From: Myxococcus xanthus
GTDB taxonomy: Bacteria > Myxococcota > Myxococcia > Myxococcales > Myxococcaceae
Assembly: GCF_013116825.1 (NCBI RefSeq)
Contig: NZ_JABFNS010000048.1
Coordinates: 1 to 57,294 of the forward strand
DNA: 57,294 bases
Direction: 5' to 3'
This document shows, piece by piece, positions 7,554 through 14,958 of this stretch. The translations under genes were made by a program, and so were the position numbers. Position 1 is the stretch's first letter, and each line of letters opens with the position of its first letter. The notes below the pieces were generated by a model. It saw only the letters and a list, made by a program, of their open reading frames with translations. It ran no database searches and was not told where the DNA came from.

Positions 7554-8138
7554 GTGACGAGCTTTCAAGACGCATTGCAGGACAACCGGGTACCCGGGCG
7601 GCTGGGCGACGTGCGGCTGCGTTATGACGGCGGCCGGCTGGTGGGCGAATCCCTACCGCCACCCTGGGAGCGGCGCGCCCTGCCTGGATTGCTCGTCGGC
7701 GTAGGACTGGGGTGCGCGGTGGGCGCCGCCGTCCTGGTGGGAGTCCGGGAAGGAACGACGGCGGCCTTCGGCCTGGGCCTGCTCGCGGCGGCCCTGGTGG
7801 GGCTGTCCCTCAAGATGGAGTCCCGGCTGGGCCGCCGGCGCTTCGTCCTGCACTTCCGCACCGAGTCCTTGCGGTTGGAGCAACTGGCCTGGTCACCGGG
7901 CGCGACCCGCGCGGCGGTGGTGCCCTTCGACGCGGTGCGGGCCGTCCACATGGTGGAGCGCCCCGGTCCCCGTTACGCGCTGGTGGTGGAGTACGCGCCA
8001 GAGAATGCGGAGGGCCCGCTGCGCCGCGCGGTGCTGGTGGAGGCCATCCGCGCCTCGGAGACGCAGGCGCTGCACCGCGTGTGGCGCATGCTCAGCAACG
8101 CGTTTGGACTCAGGGGAGCGGGGCTCGCCGGAGGGTGA
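7554..8138 (+). CDS. Small membrane protein, possibly PH-like
   Basis: A 194-aa protein. After ~40 hydrophilic residues come two adjacent hydrophobic segments (LPGLLVGVGLGCAVGAAVLV; AFGLGLLAAALVGLSL), a likely hairpin. A beta-rich cytoplasmic part follows (RRFVLHFRTESLRLEQLAW, VVPFDAVRAVHMVERPG, YALVVEYAPE) and a helix at the end. The double-helix-plus-beta layout resembles membrane-anchored PH-like proteins, but this is weak inference and I name no family. The start is GTG 7554. It sits between two signalling genes, and its last 29 bp overlap the convergent kinase gene. Confidence 0.7.
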   Translation: MTSFQDALQDNRVPGRLGDVRLRYDGGRLVGESLPPPWERRALPGLLVGVGLGCAVGAAVLVGVREGTTAAFGLGLLAAALVGLSLKMESRLGRRRFVLHFRTESLRLEQLAWSPGATRAAVVPFDAVRAVHMVERPGPRYALVVEYAPENAEGPLRRAVLVEAIRASETQALHRVWRMLSNAFGLRGAGLAGG

Positions 8139-9267
8139 TTTCGATTTCGGTGCCCTCCCCTGGCGTGGAGGACAACCGGAGGCTGCCGCCGAACTGCGTG
8201 ACGAGCTCCCGGCAGATGGACAGACCCAGTCCGGTTCCCACGCCCACGGGCTTGGTGGTGAACATGGGTTGGAAGACGCGCTCCTGCAGCTCCATGGAAA
8301 TGCCGCAGCCGTTGTCCGCCACCGTGAGCACCACGTCGTCGGGAGTCGTTGTCCACCGGACTTCGATGCGCCCGGGACGTCCCGTGGTCCCCATGGCCTG
8401 CGCCGCGTTGACGATGAGGTTGAGCAGCACCTGGCACAGCTTCACCGGGCCGAAGGTGACGCGCACGGGCTCGCCGTTGCTCGTCAGCCGCGCCCGCTCC
8501 CGCACCTCGGCGCGCGCCAGCTTCACCGCGAAGGACACCACTTCCGCGACGTCCGCCGTGGCCTCCAGGTCCTCACCGCGGGCCTGGGCTCGCAGCCCCA
8601 GCGCCACCTGCCGCAGGTGCTCGGCGCCGTCCGCCAGGTCCTTGATGAGGGCGGGCAGGTCCTCCACCGTCTCCGCCACGGCGGAGTCCGGGTCCGTCTG
8701 CAGGTGCCGCGACACGTACTGGATGACGCTGCCCAGGTCTCGCTGCAGCGACGCCACGTTCTGCGACAGGTAGCCCACCGGCCCCATCAGCTCGTGCGCG
8801 ATGCCCGCCGTCACCTGCCCCAGGGTGGCCAGGCGCTCGGACTTCATCATGCGCCCTTCCACCTCGCGGATGCGCAGCTCCAGTCGGGCAATCTTGAGCG
8901 CGTCATCGAGTGCGGCCTGGAGCTCCGTCCGGTCCCACGGCTTGACGAAGTAGCGCGTCACCTGGCCGCGGTTGACGGCGTCGATGACGGCCTGCATGTC
9001 AGCGTAGGCCGTGACGAGCATGCGCTTGGCGTCCGGAGCAATCGTGCGCGCCCGCTCCAGCAGTTCCACGCCCGTCATGCCCGGCATCCGCTGGTCGGAG
9101 AGGATGACGCCAATCTCGCCTCGGCGCTGCTCCAGGAGCGCCAACGCCTCGCTGGGCGAGGAGCTGCGGAAGATGCGGAAGCGCTGCCCGAAGTTCGCGT
9201 CGAAGACCCGGAGGTTCAGCGCGTCATCGTCGACGTAGAGGACCGCGGGGAGTTCAGACGGGTTCAT
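8110..9267 (-). CDS. Hybrid sensor protein: N-terminal receiver plus histidine kinase
   Basis: A 385-aa soluble protein with receiver first and kinase second. The receiver (~residues 8-125) has VLYVDDDAL, acceptor Asp in VILSDQRMPGMTG, Thr/Ala in MLVTAYAD and Lys in YFVKPWD. A coiled segment leads to the HisKA box LATLGQVTAGIAHEL, with the phospho-His in AHEL. The ATPase has the N box (LLNLIVNAAQAM), G1 (VADNGCGIS) and G2 (GTGLGLSI). With no sensor or membrane segment, input probably comes through the receiver. The start is ATG 9267, preceded by a strong AGGAGGAGC site; the frame upstream is spurious. The 3' end overlaps the convergent 7554 gene by 29 bp. Confidence 0.92.
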   Translation of the reverse strand: MNPSELPAVLYVDDDALNLRVFDANFGQRFRIFRSSSPSEALALLEQRRGEIGVILSDQRMPGMTGVELLERARTIAPDAKRMLVTAYADMQAVIDAVNRGQVTRYFVKPWDRTELQAALDDALKIARLELRIREVEGRMMKSERLATLGQVTAGIAHELMGPVGYLSQNVASLQRDLGSVIQYVSRHLQTDPDSAVAETVEDLPALIKDLADGAEHLRQVALGLRAQARGEDLEATADVAEVVSFAVKLARAEVRERARLTSNGEPVRVTFGPVKLCQVLLNLIVNAAQAMGTTGRPGRIEVRWTTTPDDVVLTVADNGCGISMELQERVFQPMFTTKPVGVGTGLGLSICRELVTQFGGSLRLSSTPGEGTEIEITLRRAPLP

Positions 9268-9433
9268 GACGCTCCTCCTGGCCAGCGTCCCATGAAGGGG
9301 GCCAGGCTGGTAAGGCCTAGGATAGCGCCTCACCCCCTTCGCGATCTGCTGGGTACCGCGCGCACCACCAGGATAGGGCAAACGCCTGACGCGCCGCGCC
9401 TTCCGGAGAGCCCCTCTCCGTCCAGGGGTCGTG

Positions 9434-9730
9434 TCAGCGCGTAGAAGCCGACTGTTGCGGAACCGTGGCCTCCAGGTCGCCTTCCAGCGCCCGGGCCACC
9501 GCGTCCACGGAGCCGAAGCTGGCCCGGGGAAGCGAACCCAGGAGCGAGAGCACCAGGGCCGGGGCCTCGTTCTCACGGGCTACCCAGGTCAACTGCCGCG
9601 CGGACAGCGGAAAGACGGCGCCGTCGAGCGCCTTGTGCAGCGATTCCGCCAGCGGCAGCGGCGGGCCTCCGCGCGACTCCAACTCCGACACACCCTGGGC
9701 AAGCCGTTCGCGTGTCATGTCGTCGTTCAT
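9434..9730 (-). CDS. DUF2795-type small protein
   Basis: A 98-aa protein. The central part (ALDGAVFPLSARQLTWVARE ... LSLLGSLPRASFGSVDAV) matches the shape of DUF2795 proteins: a short helical domain with FP at the front and a LP-x-x-x-F/Y motif near the end. The function of that family is unknown. I chose ATG 9730; the frame runs open to 9844 but that part is Arg/Pro-rich and crosses the promoter side of the next gene. It is divergent from the 9902 gene. A 7-bp hairpin (9404-9420) lies just past its stop. Confidence 0.65.
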   Translation of the reverse strand: MNDDMTRERLAQGVSELESRGGPPLPLAESLHKALDGAVFPLSARQLTWVARENEAPALVLSLLGSLPRASFGSVDAVARALEGDLEATVPQQSASTR

Positions 9731-9901
9731 TGAACGCAAGTTAAGCAGCGAACGCCCACGGCCGCCGACGTTTTTTCGCGCTCGAGGAGCAGGCAGGGGG
9801 ACGGGCCGTGCAACCCGCTCGTGGGTGGTCAGCACGCGGTACACGTCCCACCGTTACCGCCACGAAGTGTGCCGCACGGCACCTGCTTGGGAGGACACAG
9901 C

Positions 9902-10150
9902 ATGGCGGACAACAAGGGTAAATCCGAGGAGACGAAGCACAACGCAGCCGGAGACAACGGCTATGCGGAGCGCATCGAGCATGTGGAGGGCACGCACCCA
10001 GAGCCCTGGCCCGGCATCCGCGGTCGCTCGGATGATGAGGAGAACGAGCTGCCGACCGGGACGTCACGCGAGCGCCAGGCAAGCGTGACGCAGACGCAGC
10101 GCAAGCTGGAGCAGGAGGCGCACGGCCGCAAGGAGCCGACGCGCAAGTAA
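9902..10150 (+). CDS. Small, highly hydrophilic hypothetical protein
   Basis: An 82-aa protein with almost no hydrophobic residues (MADNKGKSEETKHNAAGDNG at the start, then acidic and basic stretches). It is probably intrinsically disordered and resembles stress- or desiccation-related hydrophilins only in composition. ATG 9902 follows a good GGGAGG site at 9889-9894. It stands alone, divergent from the DUF2795 gene, and ends before a long GC hairpin facing the pdh operon. Confidence 0.7.
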   Translation: MADNKGKSEETKHNAAGDNGYAERIEHVEGTHPEPWPGIRGRSDDEENELPTGTSRERQASVTQTQRKLEQEAHGRKEPTRK

Positions 10151-10170
10151 CAAGGGACCATCCGGGCCCT

Positions 10171-10213
10171 GCCCCGCCCTCGCGCGCCCCAGGACGGGCG
10201 CGCGGAGCGGGGC
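10171..10213. terminator. Long GC hairpin between convergent genes
   Basis: Outer arms GCCCCG/CGGGGC (10171-10176, 10208-10213) and inner arms CGCGCGCCC/GGGCGCGCG (10181-10189, 10196-10204) form a long stem with one short interruption. It lies between the stops of the 9902 gene and pdhC. It has no T tract but could end transcription from both sides. Confidence 0.5.
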
Positions 10214-10224
10214 AACCGGACGGC

Positions 10225-11808
10225 CTAGAACAGCAGCCGCGTGGGGTGCTCGAGCAGCCCGCGCAGCTCGCGCAGGAACTCGGCGCCAATGGCACCGTCG
10301 ATGACGCGGTGATCGCACGACAGCGTCGCCGTCATCATCTTCCGGACCGTCAGCTGACCATCGCGCACCACCGCCTTCTCGGAGACGGCACCCACCGCGA
10401 GGATGGAGGCCTGCGGCGGGTTGATGACGGCGACGAACTGGTCGATGCCGAACATGCCCAGGTTGCTGACGGTGATGGAGCCGCCGGTGTACTCCTCCGG
10501 CTTGAGGGCGCGCTTGCGAGCGCGCTCCGCCAGCTCACGCACGCCCGACGCGATGGCCTGCAGGCCCTTCTGGTCCGCATCCCGGAGGATGGGCGTGATG
10601 AGGCCTTCCTCCAGCGCCACCGCGATGCCCACGTCCACACTGTGGAACTGGACGACCTTGTCGCCCTGCAGCGAGACGTTGATCTTCGGGTAGCGGCGCA
10701 CCGCCATGGCCACGGCCTTCACGATGAGGTCGTTGACGGAGACCTTGAGGTCCATCGCCTTCGCCTCTTCGCGCACCTTCGACGCCGCCTCCATGTCCAC
10801 CTCGATGGTGAGGTAGAAGTGAGGCACGCCGGGCTTCACCTCCGTCATCCGCTGCGCGATGACCTTGCGCATGGACGTGAGGGGGAGCACGGTCGGCTCG
10901 GGACGCACGCCCGGAGCGGGCTGCGCGGCCGGGGCCTTCTTCGCGGCAGGAGCCACCGCCGGTCCACGGGCGAGCGCCTCCTCGATGTCGCGCTTCACCA
11001 CGCGGCCAGACGGACCGGAGCCACTCACCTGGGTGAGGTCCAGCCCCTTCTCGCGCGCGATTCGCTTCGCCACGGGGCTGGCGCGGAGCCGCCGGCCCCC
11101 CACCTGGGCCGGAGCCGCCGCAGGCTTCGCCGCCGCCGGCTTCTCGGGAGCCGGGGCAGGTGCCTTGGGCTGCGCCGCCGGAGCAGCCGGGGCCGCCTTG
11201 GCACCCTTCGCGGTGAGGTACGCGATGGGCGCCCCCACCTTGGCCATCTGGTTCTCCCCGACGACGATCTCCGCCAGGGTGCCGTTGTCGTAGGCCTCGA
11301 TTTCGAGGTTGGACTTGTCCGTCTCCACCTCGGCCACGGCCTCGCCGGAGGACACCTTGTCCCCCTGCTTCTTGAGCCACTTGACGATCTTCCCCTCCGT
11401 CATCGTCGGGGACAGGCTCGGCATCTGGATGGCGATGCGGTTGTCACCGCCGCCCGACGACGCGGGCTTCGCGGCGGCCTGCGGCGCGGGGGCCACGGGC
11501 GCCGGCTGGGGCTTCTGCGCAGGAGGCGCGGCGACGGGCGCGGCCTGCTTGCCGGCGCCCACCTTCTCACCCTTCGCACCGATATAGGCGATGGGCGCGC
11601 CCACCTTGGCCATCTCGCCCTCGCCGACGAGCACCTGCAGCAGGTACCCGTCGTCGTAGGCCTCGATTTCGAGGTTGGACTTGTCCGTCTCCACCTCGGC
11701 CACGGCATCGCCGGAGGACACCTTGTCCCCTTGCTTCTTGAGCCACTTGACGATCTTCCCCTCCGTCATCGTCGGGGACAGGCTCGGCATCTGGATGGGA
11801 ATGGCCAT
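10225..11808 (-). CDS. pdhC: Pyruvate dehydrogenase E2, dihydrolipoamide acetyltransferase, two lipoyl domains
   Basis: A 527-aa core subunit of the pyruvate dehydrogenase complex that moves acetyl groups from E1 to CoA. Order: lipoyl domain 1 (residues 1-80, lipoyl Lys ~43 in ETDKSN), Ala/Pro linker, lipoyl domain 2 (~124-200, Lys ~165), Ala/Pro linker, peripheral-subunit-binding domain (~235-270, ASPVAKRIAREKGLD), and catalytic domain ending with CDHRVIDG near residue 500. The lipoyl domains are almost identical even at DNA level. It starts 6 nt after pdhB and is the last gene of the pdhABC operon. No E3 gene is in the window. The 2-oxoacid is inferred to be pyruvate from the E1 sequences. 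Confidence 0.93.
   Translation of the reverse strand: MAIPIQMPSLSPTMTEGKIVKWLKKQGDKVSSGDAVAEVETDKSNLEIEAYDDGYLLQVLVGEGEMAKVGAPIAYIGAKGEKVGAGKQAAPVAAPPAQKPQPAPVAPAPQAAAKPASSGGGDNRIAIQMPSLSPTMTEGKIVKWLKKQGDKVSSGEAVAEVETDKSNLEIEAYDNGTLAEIVVGENQMAKVGAPIAYLTAKGAKAAPAAPAAQPKAPAPAPEKPAAAKPAAAPAQVGGRRLRASPVAKRIAREKGLDLTQVSGSGPSGRVVKRDIEEALARGPAVAPAAKKAPAAQPAPGVRPEPTVLPLTSMRKVIAQRMTEVKPGVPHFYLTIEVDMEAASKVREEAKAMDLKVSVNDLIVKAVAMAVRRYPKINVSLQGDKVVQFHSVDVGIAVALEEGLITPILRDADQKGLQAIASGVRELAERARKRALKPEEYTGGSITVSNLGMFGIDQFVAVINPPQASILAVGAVSEKAVVRDGQLTVRKMMTATLSCDHRVIDGAIGAEFLRELRGLLEHPTRLLF
11287..11798. repeat. Near-identical direct repeat inside pdhC (lipoyl domains)
   Basis: Bases 11287-11432 and 11653-11798 (146 nt, offset 366 nt, in frame) differ at only two positions (11341/11707 and 11365/11731). 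They encode the first ~50 residues of each lipoyl domain. The linker between the copies is unrelated. Confidence 0.95.
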
Positions 11809-11814
11809 ACGCGT

Positions 11815-12801
11815 TCAAGCTCCCTCGCGGTACAGCACCTTCTTCACCGCGGCGATGATCTTCGGTGCGTCCGGCTGGGTCGCGTTCTCCAGGTTCGCTG
11901 CATAGGACATGTTGACGTCCAGGCCCGTGACGCGCTCCACCGGCGCGTCCAGGTCGTCGAACGCCTTCGACTGGATGATGTCCACCACGGACGCGCCCAC
12001 GCCGGCGAGCGCCCAGCCCTCCTCCACGATGACGGCGCGGTTCGTCTTGCGCACGCTCGCCAGGATGGCCTCCTCATCCAGGGGCCGCAGCGTGCGCAGG
12101 TCCAGGACCTCCGCGCTGATGCCCTCCTTCGCCAACTCCTCGGCCGCCTGCATACAGAAGTAGTACATGCGGCTCCAGGTGATGATGGTGACGTCGGAGC
12201 CCTCGCGCTTCACGTCCGCCTTGCCGAGCGGCACGACGTGCTCGCCTTCCGGCACCTCACCCTTGATGGCGTAGAGCCGCTCGCCCTCGAACATGATCAC
12301 CGGGTTCTCGTCCCGGATGGCGGCCTTGAGCATTCCCTTCGCATCCGCGGGCGTGGCGGGCGCAATCACCTTCAGGCCCGGGAAGTGCGCGTAGTTGGCC
12401 TCCAGCGCCTGGCTGTGCTGGCTGGACAACCGGCCGCCAGCGCCGCCCGGACCGCGGAAGACGATGGGGCAGCGCAGCTGGCCACCGGACATGTGCCGCA
12501 GCTTGGCCGCGTTGTTGACGATCTGGTCCATCGCGAGAATCGCGAAGTTCCAGGTCATCATCTCCACCACGGGGCGCAAGCCCACCATGGCCGCGCCCAC
12601 GCTCAGGCCGGTGAAGCCCAGCTCGGCGATGGGCGCGTCGATGATGCGCGCGCTCCCGAACTTGTCCAGCAGTCCCTGCGACACCTTGAAGGCGCCGTTG
12701 TAGCGGCCCACTTCCTCGCCAATCAGATAGACGTTGGCGTCGCGTTCCATTTCCTCGGCGAGCGCCTGGTTCAGCGCCTCGCGGTACATCAACTCGGGCA
12801 T
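11815..12801 (-). CDS. pdhB: Pyruvate dehydrogenase E1 beta subunit
   Basis: A 328-aa transketolase-like beta subunit that, with the alpha subunit, binds thiamine diphosphate and decarboxylates pyruvate. Typical features: MYREALNQALAEEM at the N-terminus, IGEEVGRYNGAFKVSQGL, IIDAPIAELGFTGLSVGAA, FRGPGGAGGRLSSQHSQ, and the C-terminal transketolase domain (DLRTLRPLDEEAI, VEEGWALAGVGASV). Length is normal. It lies between pdhA (53 nt gap) and pdhC (6 nt gap) on the same strand, so the three form one transcription unit. Confidence 0.94.
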   Translation of the reverse strand: MPELMYREALNQALAEEMERDANVYLIGEEVGRYNGAFKVSQGLLDKFGSARIIDAPIAELGFTGLSVGAAMVGLRPVVEMMTWNFAILAMDQIVNNAAKLRHMSGGQLRCPIVFRGPGGAGGRLSSQHSQALEANYAHFPGLKVIAPATPADAKGMLKAAIRDENPVIMFEGERLYAIKGEVPEGEHVVPLGKADVKREGSDVTIITWSRMYYFCMQAAEELAKEGISAEVLDLRTLRPLDEEAILASVRKTNRAVIVEEGWALAGVGASVVDIIQSKAFDDLDAPVERVTGLDVNMSYAANLENATQPDAPKIIAAVKKVLYREGA

Positions 12802-12854
12802 CGTCGGCTCCGACTCGAACTCGAAAAAGGGTTGGTAGACAGGTCAGCGCGCGC

Positions 12855-13976
12855 CTAGCGGACGAGGCCCGCCTTCTTGTCGGCCGCCTCGGCCTGCTCG
12901 CGCGGCTCCAGGTCCCACGTCACCTTCAGCTCCTTGCCACTGGGGTACGTCGGCCAGTTCACCTTCTGCCCCAGCACGCGCTCGCGGGGGCGCACGTCCT
13001 CCTCGCCCTCCTCCACGATGGTGTCGCGCCACAGCTCGTCCAGGCTGGGCTCGGGCGACTCGTCGGCGAACTTCACCGCCTGGTCCACCTGCGCATTGAC
13101 CTCCTCTTCGATGGTCTCGAAGACGTCGTCCTGGGCCAGCCCCTGCTTCTGGATGTAGGCGCGCAGCTTCGGAATCGGGTCGCCCTTGCGCTCATCCTCC
13201 ACCTCCTGCTTGGTGCGGTAGGTGGCGGGGTCGGCCATGGAGTGGCCGCGGAAGCGGTACGTATTGGCCTCGAGCAGCACGGGGCCCTTGCCGGCGCGGC
13301 AGTACTCGGCGGCGTCCTTGACGGCCTCGTACATGGCCAGCACGTCCATGCCGTCCACCGGCTCGCCGCGCATGTCGTAGGCGCTGGCGCGCTTGTAGAT
13401 CTCCGGCACCGCCGCGACGCGGGAAATGGCCGTGCCCATCCCGTAGCGGTTGTTCTCGCAGATGTAGATGACCGGGAGCTTCCACTTGGACGCCATGTTG
13501 AACGTCTCGTGGAGGGCGCCCTGGCTGGCCGCCGCGTCGCCGAAGTAGCAGACGGTGACGCGGTCCTCGTTGCGATAGCGGCTGGCGAAGGCCATGCCCG
13601 CCGCCAGGGGAATCTGGCCGCCGACAATGCCGTAGCCGCCGTAGAAGTGATGCTCGATGTCGAAGATGTGCATCGAGCCGCCCTTGCCCTTGCTGTAGCC
13701 GGTGTCCCGGCCCATCAGCTCGGCCATGACCATGCCCGCGTCGCTGCCACGGGCCAGCGGCTGGCCGTGGTCACGATACGCACTGAGCATGTAGTCATCC
13801 GGTCGCAGGGCCTCCACCGGTCCCACCGCCACGGCCTCCTGGCCGATGTAGAGGTGGCAGAAACCGGCAATCTTCCCCAGCGTGTACTGCTGACCCGCGC
13901 GCTCCTCGAAGCGACGGATGAGGTACATCTTCCGGTACATGTCCAACAGCAGTTCTTTCGAGTACGGGCTGGCCAC
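12855..13976 (-). CDS. pdhA: Pyruvate dehydrogenase E1 alpha subunit
   Basis: A 373-aa thiamine diphosphate-dependent decarboxylase subunit. The cofactor motif runs from GDAAASQGALHE to the conserved Asn pair in ICENNRYGMGT. The phosphorylation-loop region GHSMADPATYRT and the N-terminal helix MYRKMYLIRRFEERA are typical. The start is GTG 13976 because GGAGG lies 9 nt upstream and residues before it are not family-like; the frame remains open to 14024. First gene of pdhABC, with a good promoter upstream. Residues ~300-373 form a charged C-terminal extension (PSLDELWRDTIVEEGEEDV) common in bacterial two-subunit E1. Confidence 0.94.
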   Translation of the reverse strand: MASPYSKELLLDMYRKMYLIRRFEERAGQQYTLGKIAGFCHLYIGQEAVAVGPVEALRPDDYMLSAYRDHGQPLARGSDAGMVMAELMGRDTGYSKGKGGSMHIFDIEHHFYGGYGIVGGQIPLAAGMAFASRYRNEDRVTVCYFGDAAASQGALHETFNMASKWKLPVIYICENNRYGMGTAISRVAAVPEIYKRASAYDMRGEPVDGMDVLAMYEAVKDAAEYCRAGKGPVLLEANTYRFRGHSMADPATYRTKQEVEDERKGDPIPKLRAYIQKQGLAQDDVFETIEEEVNAQVDQAVKFADESPEPSLDELWRDTIVEEGEEDVRPRERVLGQKVNWPTYPSGKELKVTWDLEPREQAEAADKKAGLVR

Positions 13977-14036
13977 TGCGGAATGCCTCCATGCTGGCCG
14001 CCCACGGAACTCCCGGGGCGGCAAACGCCGAGCGAC

Positions 14037-14065
14037 TCAATAGCCGCGCGGCAGTGGGACTTCAA
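14037..14065 (-). promoter_or_regulatory. Putative pdhABC promoter
   Basis: On the minus strand TTGAAG (14065-14060), 17 nt, TATTGA (14042-14037). The expected start near 14030 gives a ~55-nt leader with the GGAGG site before the pdhA GTG at 13976. Confidence 0.5.
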
Positions 14066-14112
14066 AGCCTTTCAAGCCCCGTCCACGCCAGGTCTATTTC
14101 AGGCGCGGTGCG

Positions 14113-14859
14113 TCAGGAACCCAGCGCGAAGTGCGGGACGGAAATGACGCCATCCAGCAACTCCACCGGTCGGCCCGAATGGTCCGTGGCCAGGTGAATG
14201 ACGGTGGCCTCTGGAAACTTCCGCCGGTAGTCGTTCGCGTGCGTGGGCTCATTGTCAAACGCAGCCACCACGCTCCCCAGGCGGCCCAGTTGCACGTGCG
14301 CATCCCGCTTGAAGGCGTCGTCGTCCTCGGCCAGCGTGGGCTTCATCACGAGGAGCACGCGGTCGTCATCCGGCAGCACCAGGCCGTGACGGCGCATGCA
14401 GGAGACGGAGCCTTCCCGCATGGCCTCATGGCGGCCCGTGACGTAGACGAGCCTCGCTCCGGTGGCCACCACCTCGTGGGTGAAGCTGGCCGCGCCGTCG
14501 ATGGCCTCGTCGTCCACGCAGTAGTCGCTGGTGAAGAAGCGCTCGGCCCAGAAGCGGCGGGCTTCGGCGAAGTGGGACTCCACCAGGGCGTCCTCCAGGC
14601 CGCAGGCGCGCATGGCCTCCTTCATGTCCCAGCCCGTCACCCAGTGGCGCGGCTCGCAAGCGGCCAGCACGGCCAGCGAGCGGGCGACACCATACTCCCG
14701 GAGGATGCGGGCCTGCCGGGGCCGGTTGTCGAACAGGGTGGAGTCCAGGTCGAACGCCAGCACGGCGGAGGAGCCCAGGGAGCGGGCACGCCCCAGGATG
14801 GAACGCAGGGTGTCACGCCAGTCGTCGCGGATACGCTTCTTGAAGTCGTCGTAAGCCAT
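14113..14859 (-). CDS. HAD-superfamily hydrolase
   Basis: A 248-aa protein with HAD motifs: motif I VLAFDLDSTLFDN (nucleophile Asp in FDLDST), motif II YVTGRHE, a Lys in LVMKPTL, and motif IV VAAFDNEPTHAND. The helical insert after motif I (YGVARSLAVLAACEPRHWVT and on) is a cap. It resembles uncharacterised HAD phosphatases that act on small phosphorylated molecules; the substrate is unknown. It lies downstream of the unknown membrane-protein gene on the same strand (~100 bp gap) and ~50 bp beyond the start of the pdh promoter region, so it could share a transcript with the gene before it. Confidence 0.8.
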   Translation of the reverse strand: MAYDDFKKRIRDDWRDTLRSILGRARSLGSSAVLAFDLDSTLFDNRPRQARILREYGVARSLAVLAACEPRHWVTGWDMKEAMRACGLEDALVESHFAEARRFWAERFFTSDYCVDDEAIDGAASFTHEVVATGARLVYVTGRHEAMREGSVSCMRRHGLVLPDDDRVLLVMKPTLAEDDDAFKRDAHVQLGRLGSVVAAFDNEPTHANDYRRKFPEATVIHLATDHSGRPVELLDGVISVPHFALGS

Positions 14860-14958
14860 GTGCGCCGGGGAGATTACCCCCGCGCGCGCCAGGGCGCCGC
14901 CGAAACCTCCACCCGGGGCGTCATGCGCCCCCTCCCTGCCTGGAGCGTCGGGCCCGCC

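Noticed and set aside
9731-9844. N-terminal extension of the DUF2795 gene
   Set aside because: Arg/Pro-rich, no family match and lies in the shared promoter region.
10246-12858. An 870-codon open frame on the plus strand
   Set aside because: Antisense to pdhB and pdhC; repeated 'domains' in it are only the mirror of the lipoyl repeat.
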